Source: Hydractinia symbiolongicarpus
Taxonomy: Eukaryota > Cnidaria > Hydrozoa > Anthoathecata > Hydractiniidae
Direction of reading: 5' to 3'
Assembly (NCBI RefSeq): GCF_029227915.1
Contig: NC_079875.1
Location: 30,943,501-31,007,500 of the forward strand
DNA length: 64,000 nucleotides
Under the pieces are notes generated by a model. It was not told where the DNA came from, ran no database searches, and saw only the letters and a program-made list of their open reading frames with translations. Within the stretch, counting starts at the first letter, position 1. Each line of letters opens with the position of its first letter. Positions 21,337 to 31,326 of the stretch are shown here, piece after piece. A program made the position numbers and the translations under genes.

Positions 21337-24300
21337 TTATAAGTATTTACTTAACAATTGATTTGTAATTATTTTTTTGCACTGGTTTTTGGATAGTGAT
21401 GACAGCTTTTTATCACTGTGTTGGTTATTAATTGTATTCCAGCAACGGATTGATTGATATTTTATACTATAAATTCCATACCGAGTGTTACTAACATTTG
21501 GAAGTATTAGGTTATTGTTTGATGCATTTCTAGTATTATGGGTATGAGTATTTGCAACCAGAGTGAAAATGCCTTGCAGAGGTTTAGGCAAATTTTTATG
21601 ATAATGATCATACGCAAATAAAAAGTCTTTCAGCTTAATTGTGTCAGGAAAAGTAAGTATTTTGGATTTATTAAATAATAGAGAAGTAGGGCTGTTTGCA
21701 GGTTTGAAGTTCATAATTTTAATTGCTTTATTTTGAAGGGAGATAATTCTATTCAGGTAGGTGCTTTTGTTATGTCCCCATATTTAACATCCATAAGTTA
21801 GATGTGATGAGAAGATAGCATGATATATATTAGTTAAAATATTATAGGAAACATAGTGTCTTATTTTAGATAATATCCCAATGGATCTGGAAAGTTTTAC
21901 TTTAAGATTATCTATGTGTATATGCCATTTTAAATGTTTGTCCAGAGTGATCCCTAAATATTTAATAGATTCAGAAGGTAAAATTTTATGGCCGTTGATT
22001 TTTATTTTGATATCATAGTCAATAGATTTGTTTGGATGGGTAAAAAGGATGATTTCTGTTTTACTAGCATTTAGGGATATTTTGTTGGCCCGGAGCCAGT
22101 TGCAAAGGAATCTTAGATCAAGGTTTAATTGCTTCCTTATTGATTTTAAATTATCACTAAAGTTAGTATCATCTGCAACATGGTGGGCTGTTGAGTATTT
22201 AATTGCATTGTTTAGATCATTAATATAAATTAGAAATAGTAAAGGTCCAAGTACAGACCCTTGGGGTACTCCTATTGTTATATTTTGGACATTTGAATCA
22301 AAACCATTTATTGAAACATATTGTTTTCTGTTACTAAGGTATGATCTGAACCAGGAGTTAGATAGTCCTCTAATTCCATAATTTTAAAGTTTTTTTAAAA
22401 GGATTGTATGATCAACAGTGTCAAATGCCTTTTGCAGGTCAATGAATGTGCCACATGCAAAGTTGTTGAAATCTAAAGTTTCTCTTCTTTTCTCTGAAGA
22501 GTGCATTATTAGTGGAATGATTTTGTCGAAAACCAAATTATATTGGGCGGTAATTGTTACATTCTAGACTAGATCCTTTATTTTTATATATAGGTATAAT
22601 TTTTGCAATTTTTAAGTTATCTGGAGAGATGCCAGTCGAAAATGATAGATTTATTATCTCGCATAGGGGTGTTGATACATTGAATTTAATAAGTTTAAAA
22701 ATATTGCTGGGTATACTAAAAGGTCCGTTTGTTTTATTTTCATTTAAAGAAGATATCAGTGGTATTATTTCATTTTCAGTAGTAGGATTGATAAAAAAAG
22801 AATTGTGATTTGCGTCATTAAGGTAATTATGGAATGGTTTATTAGAAGGTGAAATTTTATTTTAAATTTTTCTCCTACTGTGGAAAAATAGTTATTAAAG
22901 CAGTTAGCAATATCAACAGGATTATTGTTAATTTTATTGGTAATTTTTAGGCTAGTAGGAACAGTGGATTTCATTTTGGATATGCTAATAATGGTTTTGA
23001 TTCCGTCCCAAGTTTTTCTAATATTATTCGAGTTTTCAATAAAATATTTTTGATAATGTTGTTTTTTACTTTTTCTGATCAAATTAACAATTAAATTTCT
23101 GTATTGTTTATAATTATTGTGTAACATATTTTTATAATTATCGTTCTTTCTGTAATTTATGAATTTTTTCAGTAATTTATCTCTTATAGTGATAGATTTA
23201 CATATTCCTTTTGTAATCCATGCTTTAGATTGTTGCTTATATTGTTTTTTTGACATCTTCTTTAAAGGTATATGCTTATCTAATAATTGGTTTATTGCAT
23301 GATTAAATTTATCAAATAAATAATTAGGATCACTTTTACTCAGAGAAATTTCATTATCCCAATTAATTTTAGTTAGGTCAAGTAGAAATGCTTCTTCGTT
23401 GAATTTTGTATAGTTTCTTTTATAAATATTTTGTTTTTTAGAATTGGATTTTATGTTCAAATTTGGAACCAATAAAAATTGAGGTAAATGATCAGATATG
23501 GATGAAGTTAGGTTTCCTGAGACACAATTGGAAAATTCAAGACAGTTCGAAAATATGTTATCAATTAGCGTTTTAGATCTTGGTGTTATTCTTGTTGGTA
23601 GTGTAATATGTGGTATACAGAGATTTGAAAACAAATTAATAATGAAATCTGAACTTTGGTCGTCTTTACTGATGTTGAGTAAATTTATATTAAAATCACC
23701 GGATATAAAAATACTTTTGTCTTCATTCATAGTTTTGTTAATTATTGGTTGAAAATAGTTAGAGTTAAAATCATCAATTGACATTCCTGGATGTTTGTAC
23801 ACACAGCCTACAATTGTATTTTTTCTTACGAGGACTAATTATTTCAATAAATATAGATTCTAATTCTTTAGAATTGTATATATTCAGATCATCTCGAATC
23901 TTACAATTAAAGTGATTGCGTACATTTAATAATGTCCCTCCTGCACTGGATTCAGTAGGAGTGTGGAATAGTTGATAGCCTTCTAGATTAATATCGTAGT
24001 TTGGATTCAAATTTTTCATAATTTTTGTTTCAGTAATAGCTAAAATGCTAAAATCAAAATTTAAGATATTTAATATGGTCTCACGATCGTGTTTATGTCT
24101 AGATAAAGAAGCTATATTCAGATGGAAAATAGAGAAGAAATTTTCAGATTTAAATTTTGACGAACAGAAGTCATTGATATCATAATATTGACAATTAATG
24201 GTTGGATTATCATCATCATTAGCTTTATTCATGTTGGATGACAAATTGTTAAATTCTTTTAGAAGAGCCTCGATATTTTCTGAAGGTTTCATATTAAGTT

Positions 24301-24550
24301 GAGAAGATGTGTTACATTTAAAATTTATGTTTTTTGAATTGAGAAAAAATTGATCATTATTTAGATTTTGAAAAGGTAGTGTTTTAGCTGTGCAATCAAT
24401 ACAAAACCATGGTGTTGTGGACTGTTTTAGTAAATTATAACTGGTATTATCTAAGTTGTTACATTTTATATGAATCCATTGGTTGCTCGGTGGTTATTAT
24501 TAACATTTTTTTGCAAATTTTACAGGGAAAATTGGTCATAGGTTGTTAAT
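21337..24550 (-). pseudogene. LINE ORF2: PHD-like finger, endonuclease, RT
   Basis: About 24550-24330 reads CKIC, then WIHIKCNN and PWFCIDC, a PHD-like Cys/His finger. The frame from 24292 has FSIFHLNIASL and ITETKI, the start of an apurinic-type endonuclease. The frame from 23802 continues with FISGDFNINLL and ISDHLP, the nuclease core and end. The reverse transcriptase follows at about 22800-21715: NNYRPI, then FGFRQNHSTNNAL (about 30 residues missing between them, with a stop), FIDLQKAFDTVDH, GVPQGSVLGPLLFLIYINDL and VADDTN. The tail (21714-21337) has NTRNASNNNLI and SIRCWNTI. Catalytic boxes survive, but frameshifts, stops and the deletion make the copy inactive. Confidence 0.8.
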
Positions 24551-24648
24551 TTGTATAAAAGTAAATAAGTGCTATAGGAAAATAAATAAATAAATATTAA
24601 TAATAAAAAAAAAAATAAAAAAAAAAATAAAAAATCAAAATGAAAAAA

Positions 24649-24683
<35 letters not shown>

Positions 24684-24781
24684 TAAATCACACAAAACAC
24701 CAAAGGGAAGCTACTTAGTAAATGTTATTCTCACGAGAATTGAACTGGTGGTTGAGTGGACACAAAACACACACAGGGAAG

Positions 24782-24874
24782 TGTATGTATCAACTTTTGT
24801 ATAATATTCTGAAGATGACTTTGGTAAAGTCGAAACATGTTAAAAATAAAACGTGTCGTAATTTTTATGAAAAT
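24782..24874 (+). ncRNA. Solo hammerhead-like insertion, 93 bp
   Basis: CTGAAGA (24809-24815), one extra T, a hairpin (gacttt, ggt, aaagtc), GAAA, then a stem III (ACATGTT paired with AACGTGT across an A-rich loop) ending in GTGTC, a good GUC cleavage triplet, then gtaatttttatg. The segment matches the Penelope-like 3' tail at 5811-5880 but keeps a longer stem III. It is flanked by an 11-bp direct repeat acacagggaag at 24771-24781 and 24875-24885, so it looks like an independent insertion. Weak stem I and the extra T after the core are caveats. Confidence 0.55.
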
Positions 24875-25182
24875 ACACAGGGAAGTAAAGTAAATAAGTT
24901 GGATGAAAAGTAGTTTTAGCTTTCAGATTATTAGCTAAAATAATAAATTGGATAATTCTAGAAGTATATACTATATATATAGATGCAAAGAAAGGGAGAA
25001 AAACAAAATCAACAAAAATGCAGTCTGAAAGTTTACTCAGCACAAGGTTTGTCATTATGGAAATTTAAAAATGACGGTTCACATGAATATACTAGACCAA
25101 AAGCGCGCCGTTAAATTCATAATGGTAGAGACAATAAAAAAGTATGATAAATAAACAGATAATAAGTTAGGTTAATACAAAT

Positions 25183-25834
25183 TCAGTTATAGAAATCAAA
25201 ATCAGGAAACATTCCTACTAATTCATATACATTGTTTATTTTTGTCGGGCGATCATTTTCATTAATTTTCATTGAAATAGATCCTTTCCAGGACCAGCAT
25301 GCATGTATTTTAGCTTTTGTATACAGTTGACGACACATTCCAAGTAACATTAAGTCATATTGGCACAGGTTATCAGAAATAAAAATATCAGAACTGTTCA
25401 GGTTAGGAGAAATTGACGTAAGATCAGTATCCTTTAACTTTTTTCTACGTTCCAGAGCAGTCTTGCAGAACTTCCGGTTTACAAATCGAATTATTGTTCG
25501 CTAACGGAATACCAGAGATTTCAATATTATTACGGCGTGAATATCTGTCTTGTTGAGCCATCAAACTTCGCATGTTGTCCTCCAATTCATCCATCTGTTC
25601 GTAGTTTTGGGTTTCAATTTCCTCGATATGTTTTTTGAGTCGTTTGTTTTCATTGAGAAGGCGATTGATGACATTATTTTTCAGCTTTTCTATGCTGTCT
25701 CGTATGGACTTGAGATCGTCCAACTGCTCAAAATCTTTATTATTGAATAACAAGTTTACCAAAGATTCTTTATTCATTTTGTTTATATCAGTTTTACTTT
25801 TACCAACAAAGTCTCTAAGTTGGATGTGAGACAT
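25183..25834 (-). pseudogene. LINE ORF1 (coiled coil, RRM remnant, C-terminal domain)
   Basis: From the Met at 25834 the protein has a Lys/Glu-rich coiled coil (IRDSIEKLKNNVINRLLNEN and onward) leading into QDRYSRRNNIEISGIP, the signature that opens the RNA-recognition fold of L1/CR1-type ORF1 proteins. The frame breaks at about 25445. It resumes in another frame with RKKLKDTDLTSI, MCRQLYTKAKIHACW and NNVYELVGMF, ending at a stop at 25185-25183. The last part corresponds to the usual ORF1 C-terminal domain. Most of the RNA-recognition domain is deleted. ORF1 proteins bind LINE RNA in the cytoplasm as chaperones. Confidence 0.65.
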
Positions 25835-25984
25835 ACTCCCCTTTTCGTGCCTGCGGCTACAGCTTCATTTGGAGCGCGGTTGAAACGTGACCGCACTCAA
25901 CGGCCCTTGTTTTATTATTTGTCACAAAGCCCACAGTTGGTTAGATACTTGGGTTAGTTCTATGAAATAAATGCCAGTAATGAA

Positions 25985-26284
25985 AGGCAGGTTGACAGGT
26001 TGAGTTCATCATTGCGGTGGCTTGCCAGCTCTTTGTAAATTATTTTCTTTAAACAACTCAAAGTTCCTTGTGCTTTTTCTATAGTCCAATTGTCCAAGTC
26101 TAGAGAAGCACTTCATGCAGATTTTGGTTGGGTGGAGCGCCTCAGTGTCATTTTCAATGTTTATGAACATTCTTTTACTGACCTTAGTCTTTGAGACCTT
26201 GAACGTATTGTTCTTATTTTTCGGGAGAAGAAATCCACATATTCGACATAGTTTGTCCAATTCACACATGTGTTCAGTAGCCAT
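25985..26284 (-). pseudogene. Zinc-binding domain ORF (ZAD/RAG1-N-terminal-like)
   Basis: Starting at Met 26284 the protein reads CELDKLCRICGFLLP, then a basic spacer, INIENDTEALHPTKICMKCF and a short tail ending GKPPQ. The pattern C-x2-C...H-P-x-x-I-C-x-x-C is a treble-clef-like zinc unit seen at the N-terminus of several metazoan transposon-derived proteins (including the RAG1 N-terminal region and ZAD-like domains). The frame stops right after it, at the point where the dispersed repeats at 18.3 and 29.1 kb share the 3' sequence. This suggests one exon or truncated ORF of an otherwise lost element. Function unknown. Confidence 0.45.
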
Positions 26285-26689
26285 GTTTTAAGGAATGTTT
26301 GGCTAGTGGCTGTACTGCGGTTAGACAAAATATGAGCTCTACGTTTCTCCTAATATTTAGCTGAAAAAATATGTAAGTAGAATGAAATTTTCACAATTAA
26401 AAACTTAAATCATGTGGCTTTATAGGAATATATACCATGTTGCTGGAAAAACTTTTATTTTTGTAACTTTAACGTGCAAAATGAAGAAATTCACTGATTT
26501 CTCGTCGGTTATAGTTTCGTTATTTCCGTAACCACAACAATAGCTATGGCTGCAATTTTTGTTATTTCTACGAGACGGTGGCCTAACATACCATAATAAA
26601 ATAAATTTTGGATCTAATACGTAGGTGATAGACTTTATTACAAGCTGTTAGTACATTACTTTAAATGTGATGACGTCATCGCCGCCTAG
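26285..26689. other. No gene recognised
   Basis: Short intergenic stretch between the zinc-domain ORF and the Gag-like retroelement, AT-rich, with no frame of note. Confidence 0.4.
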
Positions 26690-28310
26690 GATTTATACGC
26701 TTTATGCTTTCCAATTTCCGCGCATGAGCGTGAGGCCGCATGATAGTAGCTCCACCTTATCAGCAGAAAGAGGATTAGTAGGTGAGGAATAATTATGCAT
26801 TTCGGCAGGTGTGAGAGAAATGTCTGCAGGCAAAAGCTGGAACCCATGAGTAATTCCATCAAGAAGGAATTCCCTGTCTGGGTCATCACCTAGTTCAGTG
26901 GTCCTTAATTTCAAATTGAGAGGTGAGGAAAACATAGGCAAATCTAGTCAATTAGAAGGTGTGTGTTGACAACCTGGGTGTTGCTTGCCACAAACCTGAT
27001 TACCAACCTTGCGGTTGCAGGGGTGTGAGAATTTGCAATCCGGTTTTTGACAACCCTTAAGGCAGTTAAAGTTTCAACAAATCTCGATTCCAGTCTGGGT
27101 GTGTGTACCTAATCCAGGAAGCGAAGGCCCAGTAAAACCAGGCTTAGATCCCCGTGTACTAGACACAGCGCGTGATTGCATTGCCCAGCGGAGCATGAGC
27201 ATAACCTCGTGTAGATGCTGTTGTCAAAGGACCATGGGTAGCCATAAGTGTGCTGAAGAATCCGATATTCATTATCATTCTTCAACACTGACTCCCAGGT
27301 ATACTTCCGAGCCAATTCCATAATTTTAATTAAATATGAGAGGTAGTCTCGCAAGTCAGAGGACGTGTTAAGCCTATTACTACACAACAATTCGTAAAAA
27401 ATTCGCATATTGACGATTGAAAATTGCTCGAGGCTGACAGACTCTAATTTCGGTTTTGCATGACCAATCGACAACATAAGCCTAGTTTGTGCACCAGAGT
27501 CAGTAGTTATAACTTTTTCTTTCTCAGTAGGCCGCAGACGGGACATAAAATGGACAATTCGTAAAGGCTTACCCTGTCCCATATCCGAGGTTCGAGATGG
27601 TCGCAAGAACAGCTCAGAGGAACAATGTTCTTGCTCGCGATAAACGTCTGAGGGAGCGATGTGATCGTTGGTCCGAAGGATGGCCAAATTTTCGGAAAAC
27701 ATAGTTCGGAAAACATAGTCGATGGGCGCAGCAGATGATCGATCATAAATGGCTGCCTTGTTTGAAGGTTCGGGTCATCACAGGAATGATTAGCTGTGCC
27801 TGATGGAGTAACAAGTGGCTCTGTTCGTGGTCGGACAGAACGCGGTTTTTCGATTTGAGCCTGTGGCTCAGCGATCCCTTGGCGAAGTTTGGCTTCGTCG
27901 GATTTGATGCTACACTGAAGAGTGGCATGTTCGTCTTCAAGGCGAGCCAGTTCATTACGAAGGTCAGTGAGTGGATGAGCTGCTGACTGTTCCTGTGTCT
28001 CGGTTGAAGACTTCTTGTGGGTGGATTGGCGCTCAGGCGTTGTAGACCGAGCAGATGAAAGGTGTTGCTGCTGGTTCACTCAAGAGGACGACACTTCTCG
28101 ACCTTGGCAAAATCTACTTGGAGGGTTAAAGTCATGATTGTCAACTGGCTCTCGACAAGCAGGGCAACGCGGTCTTCGACGCTTAGATTTTTTCTGTGCT
28201 GCCAGATAGAGGATGCCTGCGTGTGATGCGGCATCATCATTGACTGAGGGGGCAGCCGATGTATGTACAGAGGATACCAAGGCCAGCAAAATGTAAGTGA
28301 AAACATTCAT
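26690..28310 (-). pseudogene. Retrotransposon Gag-like protein with CCCH fingers, then pol start
   Basis: The minus strand begins at 28310 with a basic, Cys-containing N-terminus (RPRCPACREPVDNHD). A coiled-coil-like frame follows (28079-27507), then the 27702-27109 frame with MSRLRPTEKEKVI, MRIFYELLCSNRL, LRDYLSYLIKIMELA, YTWESVL and HTYGYPW. After a frame change, 27085-26950 reads NFNCLKGCQKPDCKFSHPC and VCGKQHPGC, two CCCH-type fingers, with a stop just before. Further down (26941-26686), REFLLDGITHGFQL resembles the segment before the reverse transcriptase of tyrosine-recombinase (DIRS-type) elements. The CCCH-bearing Gag favours that group; this is inference. At least three frames are needed, so it is dead. 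Confidence 0.5.
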
Positions 28311-29109
28311 TTTTTAATATAAAATTAGTAGCTTGCTAGCTATGTAAAATTCAGCAATGAGTGCAATGATTAGCAAATTCGGCTGAAGAATTGAAGAGGA
28401 AAATGAAAACCATGTGCCACCTATATATACTCTGAGGCAAGGGATTCTGGGAGGAACCTTCAAGAAGGAGTAGGGCTGACCCACATGGAGTGGAGTACTA
28501 GGATACTCAATGGGGGTATGTACATACTGTGGAATTTAAACACTGATAAACAAGATTTATTGGCTATATACCCTTAAAGTACCAGATGTGGTTTTTGCAG
28601 ATGACTTTTATATCAAAACGTTAAAAGTTATCATTAGAATCCACAAAACGTAATTTGAATGAGTTACTTTAAATTTGAGCTCCAAATTGTTTTGGAATTC
28701 ACATGTGTTGTTGACAGGTCAATCAAAAGCTTACATAAGCCAATGTTTGCATATTTTCAATATTATTTTATCAGTTATGCACACACATACAGTTGTACAA
28801 TGTTAGGGCATGTGTCAGACGCTGTTTCTAAGGCGTTTTTCCTGAAAATCGAAAGTTTAGCACTAGGGGAACGCCTGTTCAATTTTTTGAAATTTTGAGA
28901 CAACCGTGGACATAATATATCGAGACATTTTTGGATAAAAATTTCTTTAAAAATCCCCTCCATATTTCTCAATGTTGTGGACAGCCTAGACTTGATGTTT
29001 TGACTTCACAACATTGAGATTAGGGAAGGGGGGAGTGACGAACTCCAATTTTACATGAATTTCTGATTTGTCTCATAATTTATGTCCACGATTGTAGACA
29101 TCCAGGGTA
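28311..29109. other. Noncoding; one 13-bp inverted repeat
   Basis: No supported gene. tctcaatgttgtg at 28967-28979 and its reverse complement at 29007-29019 can form a hairpin with a 27-nt loop. Confidence 0.5.
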
Positions 29110-29335
29110 CTTAGGTTCAGAAATATGGGTCGATATCTACCTGCTCTTGGTTAAAGTTCTGTTCATCTTTTCAAATGTGTTTTGTCCTTTTTATTTTATT
29201 ATTTTTTTAATTTATTCCTTGTAAAAAGGGAGAATTGTGCTTTTAGAGGCATTTTTTCTAGAGGAGTACAACCTCTAGCTTATTTCCAAAGACCTAACAG
29301 GTTGAGTTCATCATTGCGGTGGCTAGCCACCTTCT
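29110..29335. repeat. Dispersed repeat family, copy c
   Basis: Near-identical to copy a at 18300-18545 over about 220 bp and ends with the same catcattgcggtggctagcc block. Its right end abuts the RNase H end of the Gypsy remnant. Confidence 0.75.
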
Positions 29336-31326
29336 CAGTAATTTCTCAGTGTCTTCTCAGTAATTTTTGAGAGTCTCGGGTTAGATACGTCATTCAGGCT
29401 ACGGCTGTTGAAGATGCCAACCAGGGGTTTGTAAGTCGACTGTGACAATTAGATTATGACATGCCATAATGAATACTTTGCACGATTCCAAAGCAAAAGG
29501 AAGAGCGAAGGCCTCACCCTCGATTGGTGCATATCTTCTCTCTGTGGGGGTTGTAAATCGGGATCCAGCATAACATATCTTCCAATGTTCTTCGCCACAT
29601 TGTGGGTCGACAGATGGACATTCCCAATTTTATGGAACAATGTGAACCCTATTCCATTCTTGCTCCAGTGTGTATTATTGCACGCTTGTCGGTTGACTTG
29701 AAATGTGTGTACACCGTTTCAAATGCTATCTAAGATTTCTGATTTAGAGAACTGATTTAATTGTTCAAGATTATAGTCCCAATAAACTTTTCCATCATGT
29801 TTTAGCAAATCAATCGAAATGGTGACATTATAGTGGCCTAAGCGAATAAATATGACGTTTGATTCACAAGTCCGAACAAGGATGTAAGGACCTGTAATAT
29901 ACTTTGGAGATGGAAAATTTCTGATAGGATCCATAAGTTTAAGATTAGGTTGGTATCCTTCCTGGGAGATGTCAAATCTAGCAAAACCGTATCTTTGGCA
30001 AATTCGAACTTCTTTGGGTTGAAAACTACACCATTATCTGCACACAATTTGATATAGCGAATTGTGTGCCAAAAAGCGGAAGCGATATCCTTGTCCCATA
30101 GAAGAGAATCATCGACGATTTGTTTTACTCTAGAGATGTCCTTAGTAATGTCATCGAACACCATTGTGTAGCCATCATTGGATGCATGGAATCCCTGAGG
30201 AGCACGAAGGTAGCGGTACCTCCCCCATTCTGTGATGTACGTGGTAGCGTCGCGTGCACTGTTGTCGAGCCTTACACTATGTTAACCATTCCATGCATCA
30301 AGGGTGGTTTTCTTGTTATTAGTTAGAACAACAGTGACAACATCGAAAGGTAACTGAGTGTGGTGGGTTTCCTTTCTGATTGTTACAATTAAATGTTGTA
30401 GGTCAACTGTTCTTTTAGGAGTTCCATCTTATGAGCGCGCTGGACGACCACATACTGCAGTTGACTCTTCGTGTGGGACGATGACATTGTGGGTGTTGAC
30501 ACTACTCACTACATGTTGGTTAGGAAACTCAGACTGGATGATGTTCAATTTATTTATAGCAGATTGAGATAAGAACAAACCGTTGACGTCGCATATGTAG
30601 ACGAGCTCAACGGCTCGTAAGTGGTACTGGGTGTTGATTATTTGGTTTGCTCTGAGATTTAAATTTGACAAAAGTTCCATACCAGCGGTGCACGTTTGGG
30701 CACCAGTATTTTCTTGAATCGCTTTTGTTGTACGTGAAACATTCCTGCGCAACTTCTGATGAGCGTCATTGTTGATCGATATCCGGGCTAACAGAGTGGG
30801 CTGTGGTGCTGGTTGTTTAGCAACGATAGTTGTGCCTTTGCATTCTCCGAGAGGTATGCTGTTGTCTAGTCTTGAAGAGTTTGTGGTAATTGATGATATA
30901 AACGATGCCTTGTCGTCGACTGGGTTAACACTATCTTGAACTGCCCCCACCTTGGTGCTCTGACAAACATTGGAGAAGTGATTAAGTTTATGGCATTTTT
31001 GTCCCTGGGCGGGGCATTGGTTTCTTCCTTTAGGATGTCTAGGTCTTCCACACCCTCTGCACCTGTCACTTCCATTTTTAGGTTGTTGATTTTGTTGTAA
31101 ATTCGGCGACTTTGAAGTTTGTGGCGTTGGTAATCGGATTTAATTGGTGCCACTTCTGAGAAAGTCTGAGGACTAGACTTGAAATGTTCTGTTGCTTGCG
31201 CTGTGGATTCATGTATCAGTAGTCGCTCAGTCATTCGTGGTAAGGATGTTATTGCTGCCATTTGGCCAAAGATTTTGGTGCGGTTTGAGGAGTTGTACAG
31301 TCCTGCTATGACTTGAGACATGATCA
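29336..31326 (-). pseudogene. Ty3/Gypsy remnant: Gag knuckles, PR, RT, RNase H
   Basis: Minus strand, from 31326: a Gag C-terminal part (AGLYNSSNRT, ERLLIHEST). Next, in a shifted frame, come the zinc knuckles CRGCGRPRHPKGRNQC and CHKLNHFSNVC near 31070-30950. The protease follows, with ENTGAQTC where D-T-G-A is expected, so the catalytic Asp is Asn. The reverse transcriptase has YLRAPQGFHASND, FDDITKDI, QIVDDSLLWD, FWHTIRYI and NGVVFNPKKFEFA. RNase H follows at about 29720-29340 with YAGSRFTTPTERRYAPIEGE and LVGIFNSRSLNDV in shifting frames. Integrase and LTRs are missing. Stops and frameshifts are frequent. The Gag end is cut by the 3' end of the LINE at 31327. Confidence 0.7.

Larger units (their letters stand above)
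20925..25860 (-). mobile_element. LINE with ORF1 and ORF2 (CR1/L2-like), decayed
   Basis: On the minus strand this runs from an ORF1 at 25834, through ORF2 with a PHD-like finger, endonuclease and reverse transcriptase, to a 3' end at about 20925 with short atttact-type repeats (atagtaaatagtaaatac on the plus strand). ORF order, an N-terminal zinc finger on ORF2 and a microsatellite-like 3' end are typical of the CR1/L2 group. The copy is nearly full length but has stops, frameshifts and internal deletions. Poly(A/T) and (ta)n tracts lie between ORF1 and ORF2, where a small foreign insertion is also found at 24782-24874. Confidence 0.75.

Noticed and set aside
28080-28310. Secreted protein starting MNVFTYILLALVSSVHTSAA
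   Set aside because: The hydrophobic start looks like a signal peptide, but the frame continues into a basic Cys-containing segment in front of a retrotransposon Gag; more likely part of that element.
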